A stretch of DNA of 64,000 bases from Lachnospiraceae bacterium (GCA_022792835.1 JAAWBT010000089.1:62001-126000), one strand, 5' to 3'; numbered from the stretch's first letter, positions 8,475 to 16,861 are shown. Notes: generated from the sequence alone by a model not told the origin. Numbers and translations: made by a program.

Positions 8475-9584
8475 TTATGAAGTTTTTCTTAAGGACAGAG
8501 GGAGCAAAACTGTGAAGCGGATGGTTTCATCCGCACTTTCTGCCCGAATGGAGCCGCCGAACCGTTCCGTAAGTTCTTTGGCGATGGCAAGGCCCAGTCC
8601 TGCCCCTCCGGTGGCAGAGGAGCGGGAGGAATCCAGGCGGAAAAACTGGTCAAAAATGCGGTCAAGCTTTTCCGGAGGAATGGTCCGGCCACGGTTTTCC
8701 ACAGAGATTTTTGCGTATTCCCGGACCGGGGCTAAGGAAAGCCGTATGGGATTTTTCGGATAACTGTAATTGACGGCGTTTCGGATCAGGTTGTCAAAAA
8801 CTCTCTCCAGCTTATCGCTGTCGCAAAATACATAGACTTGGGGGGCAATGTCCAGGGTCCAGGTCAGATTTTTTTCTGAGAGGATAGGGAAAAATTCACT
8901 GGCAAGCTGCTCCAGCATACGGCTTAGATGGATCTGTTCCGGCTCCAAAGTAATGGAAGTCAGGTTGAAGCGGGTGATGTCAAAAAACTCGTTGATCAAC
9001 TCCTCCAGCCGCTCTGCTTTATTGAGGGCAATGCCCAGATATCGCTCCTGAAGGCCGACAGAGATCTGCGGTTCGTCGTGGAGAAGGGTCAGATATCCGA
9101 TGACACTGGTGAGGGGGGTTTTCAGATCGTGGGCCAGATAGATGATCAGATCGTTTTTCCGCTGCTCTGCCTCTTTGGCGATTCTGGCATGGGCGGCCGC
9201 CCGCTCCCGCACCTGATTTAATTCATCCTGCAGTTCCTTGAGGGTGTCAGAGAGGATGATGGGCGAGGGTTCCGGTTCTGCCAGCCGCTCTGCCGCACGG
9301 GCAAGCTCGTCCAGATACCGCACGATCCGGGAAAAAGATGCAAAGGTGATCACAACCCACCCGACTAAAAGGGTCAGCAGATAGAGAAGAGGAGCGAAAT
9401 TTTCCACTCGCTTTAACAGCCAATAGAGGGGGTTCTCCGGATACCAGGTGAAAAGATTGTGCCCCGCCCAGACCACAAACAGGCCAAGAGCGGTGAAGCC
9501 CACCGTAAAGACGGCCAGAGAAAGAAAATACCGGAGAAAAAGCCGTTTTGTCATTTTGCTTTTGATCAGACGTTCCGAAGTCAT
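8475..9584 (-). CDS. vanS: VanS-type sensor histidine kinase
   Basis: Membrane sensor kinase of 369 residues, partner of the VanR-like regulator upstream. Two N-terminal membrane segments (LRYFLSLAVFTVGFTALGL; LLYLLTLLVGWVVITFAS) flank a short external loop, followed by a HAMP-like linker, the H-box YLAHDLKTPLTSV, the N-box RVFDNLIRNAVNYS, DRIFDQFFR and the GLGLAIAK ATP lid. The ATG at 9584 is chosen because it follows the vanR stop by one base; no convincing ribosome site is seen, so translation may depend on coupling, and an ATG at 9554 is an alternative. In related clusters VanS responds to glycopeptides; the real signal here is unknown. Confidence 0.9.
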   Translation of the reverse strand: MTSERLIKSKMTKRLFLRYFLSLAVFTVGFTALGLFVVWAGHNLFTWYPENPLYWLLKRVENFAPLLYLLTLLVGWVVITFASFSRIVRYLDELARAAERLAEPEPSPIILSDTLKELQDELNQVRERAAAHARIAKEAEQRKNDLIIYLAHDLKTPLTSVIGYLTLLHDEPQISVGLQERYLGIALNKAERLEELINEFFDITRFNLTSITLEPEQIHLSRMLEQLASEFFPILSEKNLTWTLDIAPQVYVFCDSDKLERVFDNLIRNAVNYSYPKNPIRLSLAPVREYAKISVENRGRTIPPEKLDRIFDQFFRLDSSRSSATGGAGLGLAIAKELTERFGGSIRAESADETIRFTVLLPLSLRKTS

Positions 9585-9585
9585 G

Positions 9586-10278
9586 CTACTCAATGGTATA
9601 CCCCACCCCCCAGACAGTTTTGATATATTTGGGCCTTCTGGCCGGCTCATGAAGCTTCTCCCGGAGCCTTGCGATGTGGGCCATGACCGTATTGTTGCTG
9701 TCCAGATATTTTTCTCCCCAGACTGCCTCGAAAAGCTCCTCCGAAGGGACCACAGCTCCCTGATGGGCACACAGATACCAGAGAATGTCAAATTCCAGGG
9801 GCGTCAAAGAAATCTCTTTTCTGTTTAAGGTACAGCGGTGGCTGTCTTTGGAGATGAAAAGCCCACGGATATCGTACTCCGAAATTTCCCGGAGGGGGGC
9901 ACCTGGATTATAGCGGGTATAACGGCGCAGCTGGGTCTTTATGCGGGCCAAAAGTTCCAGAGGATTGAAAGGCTTGGTCACATAGTCGTCCGCTCCCAGA
10001 GTCAGCCCTGTGATTTTATCCATGTCCTCCACCCGGGCCGTCAGCATAATAATAGGAAACAAATGATTTTCCCGGATTCTCTGGCAGAGGGTGAAGCCGT
10101 CCATATCCGGCAGCATCACATCCAGAATGGCCAGGTCCGGCTCAGAGGCTTCCACGGAGGAAAGGGCAGAAACCCCATCATAGAACTTACAGACCTGATA
10201 GCCTTCATTTTTCAGATAGACTTCCACCAGATCGGCAATTTCCCGTTCGTCATCCACAATTACAATCGTTTCGTTCAT
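9586..10278 (-). CDS. vanR: VanR-type OmpR-family response regulator
   Basis: A 230-residue regulator with an N-terminal receiver (VDDERE, phospho-acceptor Asp in DLAILDVMLPDMDGF, MLTARVED, Lys in YVTKPFNP) and a C-terminal winged-helix DNA-binding domain (SLTPLEFDILWYL, VWGEKYL, HIARLREKL, GVGYTIE). Start at ATG 10278 is preferred to the GTG at 10284 because AGGAG lies five bases upstream of the ATG and abuts the GTG. First gene of the minus-strand cluster, immediately followed by vanS. Expected to activate the vanG-XY-T genes, probably through sites in the vanS-vanG gap. Confidence 0.92.
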   Translation of the reverse strand: MNETIVIVDDEREIADLVEVYLKNEGYQVCKFYDGVSALSSVEASEPDLAILDVMLPDMDGFTLCQRIRENHLFPIIMLTARVEDMDKITGLTLGADDYVTKPFNPLELLARIKTQLRRYTRYNPGAPLREISEYDIRGLFISKDSHRCTLNRKEISLTPLEFDILWYLCAHQGAVVPSEELFEAVWGEKYLDSNNTVMAHIARLREKLHEPARRPKYIKTVWGVGYTIE

Positions 10279-10305
10279 AAGCACTCCTGTTTTTTGCTAT
10301 CTTTC

Positions 10306-10334
10306 ATTGTAGCCGCAGGCTTATTTTTCGTCAA
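10306..10334 (-). promoter_or_regulatory. Promoter of vanRS
   Basis: On the minus strand TTGACG (10329-10334), 17-bp spacer, TACAAT (10306-10311), 27 bases upstream of the vanR ATG. A further TATAAT (10356-10361) lies upstream without a good -35. Confidence 0.7.
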
Positions 10335-10424
10335 GTAGAAAGAAAGAGAGGCAATATTATACAAAAAGACAGGAGACTTTTCCGGACAGTTTTCACAAAA
10401 ATGAAGGGAAAAAGCGAAATACTC

Positions 10425-10453
10425 TTACAAAATGGGGATTAAAATGGTAAAAT
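10425..10453 (+). promoter_or_regulatory. Promoter of the CarD-like gene
   Basis: TTACAA (10425-10430), 17-bp spacer, TAAAAT (10448-10453), 54 bases before the ATG at 10508 and divergent from the vanRS promoter. Confidence 0.55.
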
Positions 10454-10507
10454 AAAAACAGCATCGGACGAAAAAGGAAAATTATGGAAGAGAAAGGAGG
10501 CTGCGAA

Positions 10508-11014
10508 ATGTTCCAGGTGGGCGAGATGATTGTGTGTGACCATAATGGTGTGTGCAGGATACTGGATGTGACAGAAATGCCGGAGTTAAAAGAAGGTATT
10601 TTGTATTATGAGCTGGAGCCTGTGTATTCAAAAGGAAGCCGGATTTATGTTCCGGTGGACAGTGAAAAGCTGGTGATGCGGAGGGTTTCCACGGCAAAAG
10701 AGGTGGAAGCGCTGTTAAATGAGATTCCTGATATTGAAACCATATGGATTGCCAATGAAAAGAAACGAGAGGAACAGTATAAGGAGGTGGCCAGGCGGTA
10801 TGACTGCCGGGAGTGGGTTAAGATCATCAAAACCATCCATCTGAGAAAACGAAGCCGCGGCCTGGAGGGAAAGAAGATTACATATATTGATGAAAAATAT
10901 ATGAAACTGGCACAAGAAAACCTTTACGGAGAGATCAGCATTCCCTTAAACATTGAGCGGAACCGGGTGGAAGAATATATCCGGGACCGGCTCGGAAACA
11001 GGGAGAAGGAATAG
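10508..11014 (+). CDS. CarD/CdnL-family transcription regulator
   Basis: 168 residues. The N-terminal ~60 residues (MFQVGEMIVCDHNGVCRILDV, then YYELEPVYSKGSRIYVPVDS) match the RNA-polymerase-interacting Tudor-like domain of CarD/CdnL and Mfd. The rest is helical and basic, with a WVKIIKTIHLRKRS segment typical of CarD C-terminal domains that contact promoter DNA. The start at 10508 follows AAAGGAGG (10494-10501) with a seven-base gap; the open frame from 10484 adds eight implausible residues. CarD proteins stabilise the open promoter complex. Which genes this one affects is unknown; it is divergent from vanR, which may be coincidence. Confidence 0.85.
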   Translation: MFQVGEMIVCDHNGVCRILDVTEMPELKEGILYYELEPVYSKGSRIYVPVDSEKLVMRRVSTAKEVEALLNEIPDIETIWIANEKKREEQYKEVARRYDCREWVKIIKTIHLRKRSRGLEGKKITYIDEKYMKLAQENLYGEISIPLNIERNRVEEYIRDRLGNREKE

Positions 11015-11048
11015 AAAAAACTGAGATTATTTGTGGGAGATGATCCAT

Positions 11049-12038
11049 ATGAAGATTGGAAAAGAAGTGCTTTACCTGACTCGGTCCGAAGTGCAAAAAA
11101 CAGGACTGACCATGAAAGAGTATATTGACCTGATGGAAGAGGCTCACCGGGATAAAGGGAACAAAGCCATCCTCATGCCGCCCAAGCTGACGCTGCAGCC
11201 CAACGAAAATCTCTTTATGCTGGGTATGGGCTGTGTGGTGGAGCGGACTGGGGCTGCCGGGATCAAATGGCTGTCCGGCTGCGCCACGAACCGGGACAAA
11301 GGGCTGCCGCGGTTCACAGGCTTTGTGATCTTAAACGACCTGGAGACGGGAGCGCCGGTCTGTATTATGGACGCCACTTATCTGACAGCCATGCGGACGG
11401 CGGCAGTCAGCGGCCTGGCCCTCCGCTATCTGGCAAACAAGGACAGCCGGGTCGTGGGAGTGTACGGCTGCGGCATGGAGGGCAGGACCAATCTGGAGGC
11501 CGCCATCTGTGAGTGTCCTGAAATATGCCAGGTCTATGCCTGGGCGCCAAGGCGGGCATCCGTAGAGCGCTACATAGAGGAGATGAGAGAAAAGTTTCCC
11601 CATGTGCGCATAGAAGCCTCAGAGGATCCGAAACAGGTCATGAGGGAAGCAGATATTTTTCTGGGAAGCTCTCCGGTGACCCATGGAGATGAGTTTAAGC
11701 TGGTTCGGGCAGACTGGCTGAAACCGGGGCTTACGGCCGTGCCGGTCAACACAGAATCCCATTTTTATGACGAAGCGGTGGAACAGTTCCATAAGATTTA
11801 CATTGACGACACTGCCATGTATGAACTGTGCCGGGAGAAGGGCCATTATAAAACCTTGAAAGAAACGCCGCCTGAGCTTTCAGAGCTGCTCACAGGAGGG
11901 ACGGCCGGGAGGGAAGGGAAAGAACAGAAGATCATTACCTTCACGGAAGGGGTCGGCCTCAATGACGTGGCCTGCGGAGAGAAGATCTTCCGTCTGGCCC
12001 TGGAAATGGGAATCGGGACCATGCTTCCACTGGAATGA
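11049..12038 (+). CDS. Ornithine cyclodeaminase/mu-crystallin family protein
   Basis: A 329-residue NAD(P)-binding protein. Visible are the N-terminal family segment LYLTRSEV..TGLTMKEYIDLMEEAH, MPPKLTLQP, the ligand-site stretch GAAGIKWLSGCATN, the AVSGLALRYLA helix and a Rossmann glycine motif VVGVYGCGMEGRTNLEA. Members include ornithine cyclodeaminase, alanine dehydrogenase and ketimine reductases; some clostridial relatives are labelled tyramine oxidase subunit B in databases, without a function I can confirm. The ATG at 11049 is taken with GGGAG (11035-11039); the frame opens at a TTG at 11031. It follows the CarD-like gene by 34 bases and is closed by a terminator. Confidence 0.8.
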   Translation: MKIGKEVLYLTRSEVQKTGLTMKEYIDLMEEAHRDKGNKAILMPPKLTLQPNENLFMLGMGCVVERTGAAGIKWLSGCATNRDKGLPRFTGFVILNDLETGAPVCIMDATYLTAMRTAAVSGLALRYLANKDSRVVGVYGCGMEGRTNLEAAICECPEICQVYAWAPRRASVERYIEEMREKFPHVRIEASEDPKQVMREADIFLGSSPVTHGDEFKLVRADWLKPGLTAVPVNTESHFYDEAVEQFHKIYIDDTAMYELCREKGHYKTLKETPPELSELLTGGTAGREGKEQKIITFTEGVGLNDVACGEKIFRLALEMGIGTMLPLE

Positions 12039-12049
12039 GCGGACACAGG

Positions 12050-12111
12050 AAATCGGTCTTTTGTATCATATCATGATTGATATCGATGCAGAAGGCCGAT
12101 TTGTATTTTTT
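12050..12111 (+). terminator. Long hairpin terminator after the cyclodeaminase-family gene
   Basis: Outer arms 12050-12060 and 12092-12102 (11 bp, one G-U pair) enclose a second imperfect stem TGTATCATATCA/TGATATCGATGCA. The T tract is at 12105-12111. It lies inside the open frame upstream of gpr, which argues for the later gpr start. Confidence 0.8.
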
Positions 12112-12133
12112 AAGTAACTTGTATACATACAAA
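12102..12133 (+). promoter_or_regulatory. Possible forespore sigma-G promoter of gpr
   Basis: TGTATT (12102-12107), 18-bp gap, CATACAAA (12126-12133) approximates the sigma-G pattern TGMATR/CATACTA that drives gpr in Bacillus. The match is imperfect and the -35 overlaps the preceding terminator tract. Confidence 0.35.
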
Positions 12134-12199
12134 CCTGGAAAAAGGGAGAGAATAAATAAAAATCCGGAGGAGAAAAGCGATTCAGAAGAAAGGCAGGCC

Positions 12200-13156
12200 A
12201 TGGGAATGAAAGACGCAGTTTTGGAACAGGCGGCACAGGAGGAGATGCAGGTCCACACGGACCTGGCGCTGGAGGCGAGGGAATCCTGCAAAGAAGGACA
12301 GGAGGGCATCCCGGGAGTGAAGATCGAAGAGTCCGTCCACGGTCCTTCCGGTGTGAAGGTAACCTGGGTGGAGGTCCTCGATGAGCAGGGAGAACAGGTC
12401 ATTGGGAAACCACGGGGAAGCTATATTACCCTGGAGGCAGAACAGATGGCTGTGCAAGACGAAGGCTGCCACAGAGAAATCTCACAAGCCCTGGCACAAT
12501 ATATCCGGAAACTGCTGGAGGGCTTTGGAAATCCGGGGTCTATTCTGGTGGTGGGCCTTGGAAACCAGGAGGTGACCTCCGATTCCCTGGGGCCAAAGGT
12601 TTTGAATAATCTGCGGATTACCAGACATCTGAATTCAGAGACAGAATGTTCCATCAGCGGAATCGTTCCGGGAGTCATGGCCCAGACCGGCATGGAGACA
12701 GCAGAAATTCTCCGGGGGATCGTGACGGAGACAAGACCGGGAGCCCTTCTTGTGGTGGACGCCCTGGCAGCCAGAAGCATAAGCCGCCTGGGCACCACCA
12801 TCCAGCTCGGCAACACAGGCATAAGCCCCGGTTCCGGCGTGGGGAACCACAGGCACAGCCTGACAGAAGAAAGCCTGGGAATTCCGGTCATCGCCATCGG
12901 TGTGCCGACCGTGGTGGCTGCTGCGGCCATTGTCTATGATACTGTGGATGCGCTGGCAGAGCTTTTGGTGGCGGCCGGGTCCCAAAATGCGGCTGAGGCA
13001 GTGGACGGCATGACCCTTCCAGAGCGGTATCAGATGGTGCGGGAACTGATTGAACCCCGCCTTGGCCCCATGTACGTGACGCCGGGAAATATTGATGAGA
13101 GGATCAAACTTTTGAGTTATATTATATCAGAAGGAATCAATCAGGTATTTGCATGA
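12200..13156 (+). CDS. gpr: Germination protease GPR (A25)
   Basis: Spore protease that degrades small acid-soluble proteins at germination. The 318-residue frame contains HTDLALEA (the propeptide cleavage region, normally RTDLA), SGVKVTWVEV, ILVVGLGNQEVTSDSLGPKV, the EILRGIVTETRPGALLVVDALAARS block and GVGNHRHSLTEESLGIPVIAIGVPTVV, all diagnostic of GPR. ATG 12200 is chosen: AAAGG lies six bases upstream, while the longer frame to 12077 runs back through the preceding terminator. Somewhat shorter than Bacillus GPR (about 370 residues), as is usual in clostridia. Followed by spoIIP, a conserved pairing in spore formers, so the organism very probably sporulates. Confidence 0.93.
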   Translation: MGMKDAVLEQAAQEEMQVHTDLALEARESCKEGQEGIPGVKIEESVHGPSGVKVTWVEVLDEQGEQVIGKPRGSYITLEAEQMAVQDEGCHREISQALAQYIRKLLEGFGNPGSILVVGLGNQEVTSDSLGPKVLNNLRITRHLNSETECSISGIVPGVMAQTGMETAEILRGIVTETRPGALLVVDALAARSISRLGTTIQLGNTGISPGSGVGNHRHSLTEESLGIPVIAIGVPTVVAAAAIVYDTVDALAELLVAAGSQNAAEAVDGMTLPERYQMVRELIEPRLGPMYVTPGNIDERIKLLSYIISEGINQVFA

Positions 13157-13261
13157 AGGGCTTCTAAGGCTGAGAGCTCCTGCATAAGATGAATATTGAC
13201 AGCAGGGCAGCCGGCCTTTTGGAAGCCTCTGCCAAAAAGACAAGCATGAGGAGGAGCCAAT

Positions 13262-14500
13262 TTGAGCATCAGAAAGGGACACTCGGGGATAGGGAAGAAA
13301 GGAGCGGCCATGGTACTGGCGGCTGCTCTTGGGACTTTTTTTCTGCAGGACGGCCCCTCCAGAATGACAATCCTTGCAGCCGGTCCCCCGCTTCTCTCTT
13401 TTTTGTCCGGAGAGACGGCAGAGTCTTTGGGGAGGAATCTTCTGAAACAGGCCTCAGGGATCCAGACCTTTGCTTCCTTTATGGAACAGCAGGAAGAGGA
13501 ACCGATCCAGAAGGACGGGGACCCTGCTTACCGGGTGGCTGTGGCAGAGGCAGAAAGTGACGGGGAAGCGTTTCATCCGGCCGCCGCGCAGACGGGGGCG
13601 GCAGAAGGCGGGAGCGGGACAGGGGAAGTGGAGGAGCAGACAGGAGAAACCGGCCAGGCGGCGGAAGGTTCCAACGGCCAGGAAACAGCACAGACTGACA
13701 GTCAGGAGAATTCCCAGGCAGTTTCCGGGACGCCGGCCATGGCGGCCACAGAGATAAAGGGGACTGTGTACACCGCAGAGCAGCTTGCGGATTTTGAATT
13801 TGTGAAGAAGACCTTTTTTTATGTACATAAATCCACAACCGTCTATCCGGAGCAGCTTGATGCCTCTGTTCTTTTAGGCAAGGATATGACTCTGCCGGAG
13901 AGCGCGGAACCTCAGATTCTCTTGTTCCACACCCACGGGAGCGAAGCCTTTTCCGATTCGGAAGAGGGGAATCCAGATATGACTGTGGTGGGTTTAGGAA
14001 ATTATCTGGCTCAGCTTTTGAGCGAACAGTATGGGATCCAGGTGATCCACAATACAGAGGTGTTTCCTTATTCTGACTCCTATTCCATGGCCCTTGACAT
14101 GATCAAACGGACACTGGCCGAGTATCCGAGCATTCAGGTGACCATTGACCTTCACCGGGATTCCGGCGGTCATGACGTGGTGGATATCAATGGAAAGCCC
14201 ACAGCGCCCATTATGCTGTTTAACGGAATGTGCCAGACGCCGGACGGTCCACTGGAGGATGTGGAAAATCCTTATCTTCTTGACAATCTGGCTTTTAATT
14301 TCCAGATGAAACTTGCGGGAGAAGCCTATTATCCCGGGCTTATGCTCCGCACCTTTTTAAAGGCATACCGTTACAATCAGCACGTGCTTCCAAGGGCGAC
14401 TTTGGTTGAAGTGGGAACAGAAAACAATACCTATGAGGAGGCCAAAAATGCCATGGAACCCCTGGCAGATATTTTATATAAAGTATTACGAGGAAAATAG
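13262..14500 (+). CDS. spoIIP: Stage II sporulation protein P
   Basis: Peptidoglycan amidase/endopeptidase of the engulfment machine (with SpoIID and SpoIIM), acting in the septum. 412 residues with an N-terminal membrane anchor (AAMVLAAALGTFFL), a Glu/Gln/Gly-rich linker (about residues 95-155), and the catalytic domain: ILLFHTHGSEAF with the zinc-binding His, VIHNTEVF, and VTIDLHRDSGG, with a final Glu in LVEVGTENNT. TTG start is supported by GGAGGAG five bases upstream. It lies 105 bases after gpr. The linker is longer and more acidic than in many homologues but the catalytic part is complete. Confidence 0.93.
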   Translation: MSIRKGHSGIGKKGAAMVLAAALGTFFLQDGPSRMTILAAGPPLLSFLSGETAESLGRNLLKQASGIQTFASFMEQQEEEPIQKDGDPAYRVAVAEAESDGEAFHPAAAQTGAAEGGSGTGEVEEQTGETGQAAEGSNGQETAQTDSQENSQAVSGTPAMAATEIKGTVYTAEQLADFEFVKKTFFYVHKSTTVYPEQLDASVLLGKDMTLPESAEPQILLFHTHGSEAFSDSEEGNPDMTVVGLGNYLAQLLSEQYGIQVIHNTEVFPYSDSYSMALDMIKRTLAEYPSIQVTIDLHRDSGGHDVVDINGKPTAPIMLFNGMCQTPDGPLEDVENPYLLDNLAFNFQMKLAGEAYYPGLMLRTFLKAYRYNQHVLPRATLVEVGTENNTYEEAKNAMEPLADILYKVLRGK

Positions 14501-14524
14501 AGGGAAGCATATTTTAAATAGAAA

Positions 14525-14564
14525 ATGATTATTAACGAGAATAAAAATCATATTAATAACGAGA
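14525..14564. repeat. Short repeats in the spoIIP-blaI gap
   Basis: In the 286-base AT-rich gap, TAACGAGA occurs twice 24 bases apart (14533-14540, 14557-14564), and ATGATT/AATCAT (14525-14530, 14546-14551) form a small inverted repeat around the first copy. No ORF is seen in the gap. Meaning unknown. Confidence 0.4.
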
Positions 14565-14711
14565 TTAATAGACTAAGTTTTCGGAATTGCCGTAATAAAA
14601 AGTTGAAAAAAGTCTATGGCATGGATACACTCAGATTACAATAAAAGAAGTTTTACAAATGAAGAAGTTTTGGAATCCGACAAAAAAAATCACAAAAAGA
14701 AGAATGTTTTC

Positions 14712-14749
14712 TTGCTTTTTTCGTGCAATGTGGTATGCTATAGTCTATA
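14712..14749 (+). promoter_or_regulatory. Putative promoter/operator of the blaI-M56 pair
   Basis: TTGCTT (14712-14717), 16-bp gap, TATGCT (14734-14739). An 11-bp palindrome TATAGTCTATA (14739-14749) begins at the last base of the -10 box and would be well placed for repressor binding. It does not match the TACA-TGTA form known for BlaI/MecI, so the assignment is tentative. Confidence 0.4.
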
Positions 14750-14786
14750 ACCTGAAAATATCCGTAGGGAAGAATGGAGAGACAGC

Positions 14787-15170
14787 ATGAAAAAGAATAA
14801 TCGGATGACAGACCGGGAACTGACGGTGATGAAGGCAATCTGGGCTATCAAAGAGGATGTAACAACTTCTAAAATAGTCAGGCAGCTTCAGGAGTGGTAC
14901 GGTGAAAAACTGACGCCTCAGGCGATCGGGGTTTATATTGAAAAGTTAAAGAAAAAAGGTTATATCCGTATTACAAAACCGGATAATTATTATAAAGTAT
15001 ATGAGCCTCTGCTTTCTCAGGAGGAGTTTATGCAGGAGCAGGTGAGAACCATTGCCAGCTTCTGGAATAAAAGTACAGCCCGCTACGGGATCATGGCTTT
15101 GAGCGGTGCGGAAGAGCTGACAGAAGAAGAAGCCGAAGAACTCAGGAGAATTTTGGATGAGCTTAATTAG
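14787..15170 (+). CDS. BlaI/MecI/CopY-family transcriptional repressor
   Basis: A 127-residue winged-helix protein: MTDRELTVMKAIWAIKEDVTTSKIVRQL is the N-terminal helix pair typical of BlaI/MecI, TPQAIGVYIEKLKKKGYI the recognition helix and wing, and the C-terminal third is helical for dimerisation. The family represses its own operon and is inactivated by a partner M56 membrane protease. That partner follows directly, overlapping by 14 bases. The target is not a beta-lactamase in this window, so the regulon is unknown. Confidence 0.88.
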   Translation: MKKNNRMTDRELTVMKAIWAIKEDVTTSKIVRQLQEWYGEKLTPQAIGVYIEKLKKKGYIRITKPDNYYKVYEPLLSQEEFMQEQVRTIASFWNKSTARYGIMALSGAEELTEEEAEELRRILDELN

Positions 15171-16533
15171 CATTTTTGTGATGATCCTTCTGACGTCCCT
15201 GACTGGAACCGTGATTTTGGCATTCTGGAAACTGGTGAGTATCGAGCTGGAGCGGCGCGGAGAGATCGGTCTGATCTCTTCTTTGCTTTGGGTGGTACTG
15301 CTTTTCCATCTGATCCCGGTGGTGTTTCTGTGCCTGGTATGCTGCGCGGGCGTTTTTCATGAAGGAGAGGCGGGAAAACTGCTGGCGGCGACGCCTCTGT
15401 TAATCAAGATCACAGAGGTGTTAGCTGTATTATGGCTGGTGGGCTTTTTCATAGAAATTTCCCGGTATATGCTGCAGCAAAAAGTCAGAAGAGTGGAACG
15501 GATGATCGGCATGCCGGCCGGAAGGAGGTCCATGGAGATTGTCCAGCTGGTGAAGGAACGGCTTCACATTACGGAAGAGATTCCCGTCTATGAGCTGGCA
15601 GACTGCAGGTGTCCTTTTATCGCAGGGTTTTTAAAGAACCGTATCTTTATTCCAAAGGAAATTGATGATGCCAGAGAGATGGAAATGATTCTGGAACATG
15701 AGCTGTTTCACTATGTGCAGAAAGATCTGTATATGAAGAAGCTCTGCGCCTGGATTGTCAGGATTCAGTGGTTTAATCCTTTTGCGCACCGTCTGGTCCG
15801 CCAGGTGGACAGTTGGGGCGACAGTTTCTGCGATTATCATATGTGCTATGGTGCGGACGGCCGCTGGGATATGAAAGAATATTTCGATGTGGTCATCAAG
15901 CACACGAAGAAAAAGGAAAAAAGTTATTTTTACAACAGTATGCACATGGGCAGAAGCAAGAAGGAGATTCATAGGAGGATGGAACGGATGAAAAAAGTGA
16001 GGACAAAAAGGCAGTTTAAGCGGATGTCAGCGTTCTTGCTGACACTTTGTTTTTTGATGGCCTCAGCCATCACGTCCCTGGCGGCAGGCGGCGGGATGGA
16101 GCAGTTATATGAGAAGATTTATGAAGCCTCCATGGTGAAAAGCTATGGGGAAGAGCTGATGGAGGAAGCGGAACTGGAGGAGTACACCAAAGACCGGACC
16201 GATTATGAGGAAATCGTGGAGATGGAAGGGGAGATCACCCTGGATTCCAGAGGAGTGAAGACCTATAACTGGGATATTAAGGCGGGGGTCGTCTATGAGA
16301 CAGAGCTTTTCTGGGCCACCAAGGGGGATAAGATCGGGGTTAGTCTTTCTCCATCACCGTTGTCATCTAAGACTGGAATGGGGCTGGACCAGCCCAACGG
16401 AGTCCTGCGGGGCGTTTCCAGCACAGGTGCCTATAGTCATACTTTCACTGTAGAGTACACCGGCTTCCACCGGGTCTTCGTGGAAAACATGGAGAGCAAA
16501 ACCATTTCGGTTGGCGTAAGTGTGTCCAGATAA
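15157..16533 (+). CDS. BlaR1/MecR1-like M56 membrane metalloprotease
   Basis: 458 residues. Three hydrophobic segments near the N-terminus (MSLISIFVMILLTSLTGTVIL; SLLWVVLLFHLIPVVFLCLV; ITEVLAVLWLVGFFIEI) precede the protease domain with the zinc motif EHELFHYVQKD (HExxH, about residue 179) and the FNPFAH segment of M56 enzymes. A fourth membrane segment (MSAFLLTLCFLMASAITSL) leads to about 150 external residues. That exterior lacks the penicillin-binding domain of BlaR1, so it is unlikely to sense beta-lactams through acylation. Co-translated with the BlaI-like repressor, which it would be expected to cleave or inactivate on signal. Confidence 0.85.
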   Translation: MSLISIFVMILLTSLTGTVILAFWKLVSIELERRGEIGLISSLLWVVLLFHLIPVVFLCLVCCAGVFHEGEAGKLLAATPLLIKITEVLAVLWLVGFFIEISRYMLQQKVRRVERMIGMPAGRRSMEIVQLVKERLHITEEIPVYELADCRCPFIAGFLKNRIFIPKEIDDAREMEMILEHELFHYVQKDLYMKKLCAWIVRIQWFNPFAHRLVRQVDSWGDSFCDYHMCYGADGRWDMKEYFDVVIKHTKKKEKSYFYNSMHMGRSKKEIHRRMERMKKVRTKRQFKRMSAFLLTLCFLMASAITSLAAGGGMEQLYEKIYEASMVKSYGEELMEEAELEEYTKDRTDYEEIVEMEGEITLDSRGVKTYNWDIKAGVVYETELFWATKGDKIGVSLSPSPLSSKTGMGLDQPNGVLRGVSSTGAYSHTFTVEYTGFHRVFVENMESKTISVGVSVSR

Positions 16534-16549
16534 ATTTACATAGAGAAAA

Positions 16550-16577
16550 GTCTGCCGGGAGAGCGGCAGGCTTTTTT
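16550..16577 (+). terminator. Terminator after the M56 protease gene
   Basis: 8-bp stem (16550-16557/16564-16571, one G-U pair) with a six-base loop and T tract 16572-16577. Confidence 0.85.
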
Positions 16578-16657
16578 GTCATATGGGAAACATTAATATT
16601 AATGTGGTATGCTTTCTGGAGCTTTCAGCCATACTATTCCTGAAGGAGGGATGTAGG

Positions 16658-16861
16658 ATGGCAGAAATGCAGATTCATTCTCATGTGACAGAGCTTCCCC
16701 AGTCCTGTAAGTCCGCCGCCGAGCGTATGGCAGCGGAGCTTGAGGAGGAAGACCGCTATGTAAACTTAAGCGGAGACTGTCTCAAAAAGCTTACGAAGCT
16801 GGAACAGAAGATCGGCAAAGAGACCGGTGAGAAGGTGGCGCTGGTGGCCTACCGGCTCTGA
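16658..16861 (+). CDS. Small conserved-looking protein of unknown function (67 aa)
   Basis: Begins MAEMQIHSHVTELPQSC and is acidic and helical (AERMAAELEEEDRYVNLSGDCL, KLTKLEQKIGKETGEKVALV). AAGGAGGG (16644-16651) precedes the ATG at 16658 by six bases, which strongly supports translation and rules out the upstream extension to 16583. No signal peptide or membrane segment. The 3' end overlaps the end of the convergent histidine kinase gene by 13 bases. I do not recognise a function. Confidence 0.65.
   Translation: MAEMQIHSHVTELPQSCKSAAERMAAELEEEDRYVNLSGDCLKKLTKLEQKIGKETGEKVALVAYRL

Noticed and set aside
13189-13560. 123-residue plus-strand frame over the spoIIP start
   Set aside because: Out of frame with spoIIP, which has TTG with a strong ribosome site and a catalytic domain.
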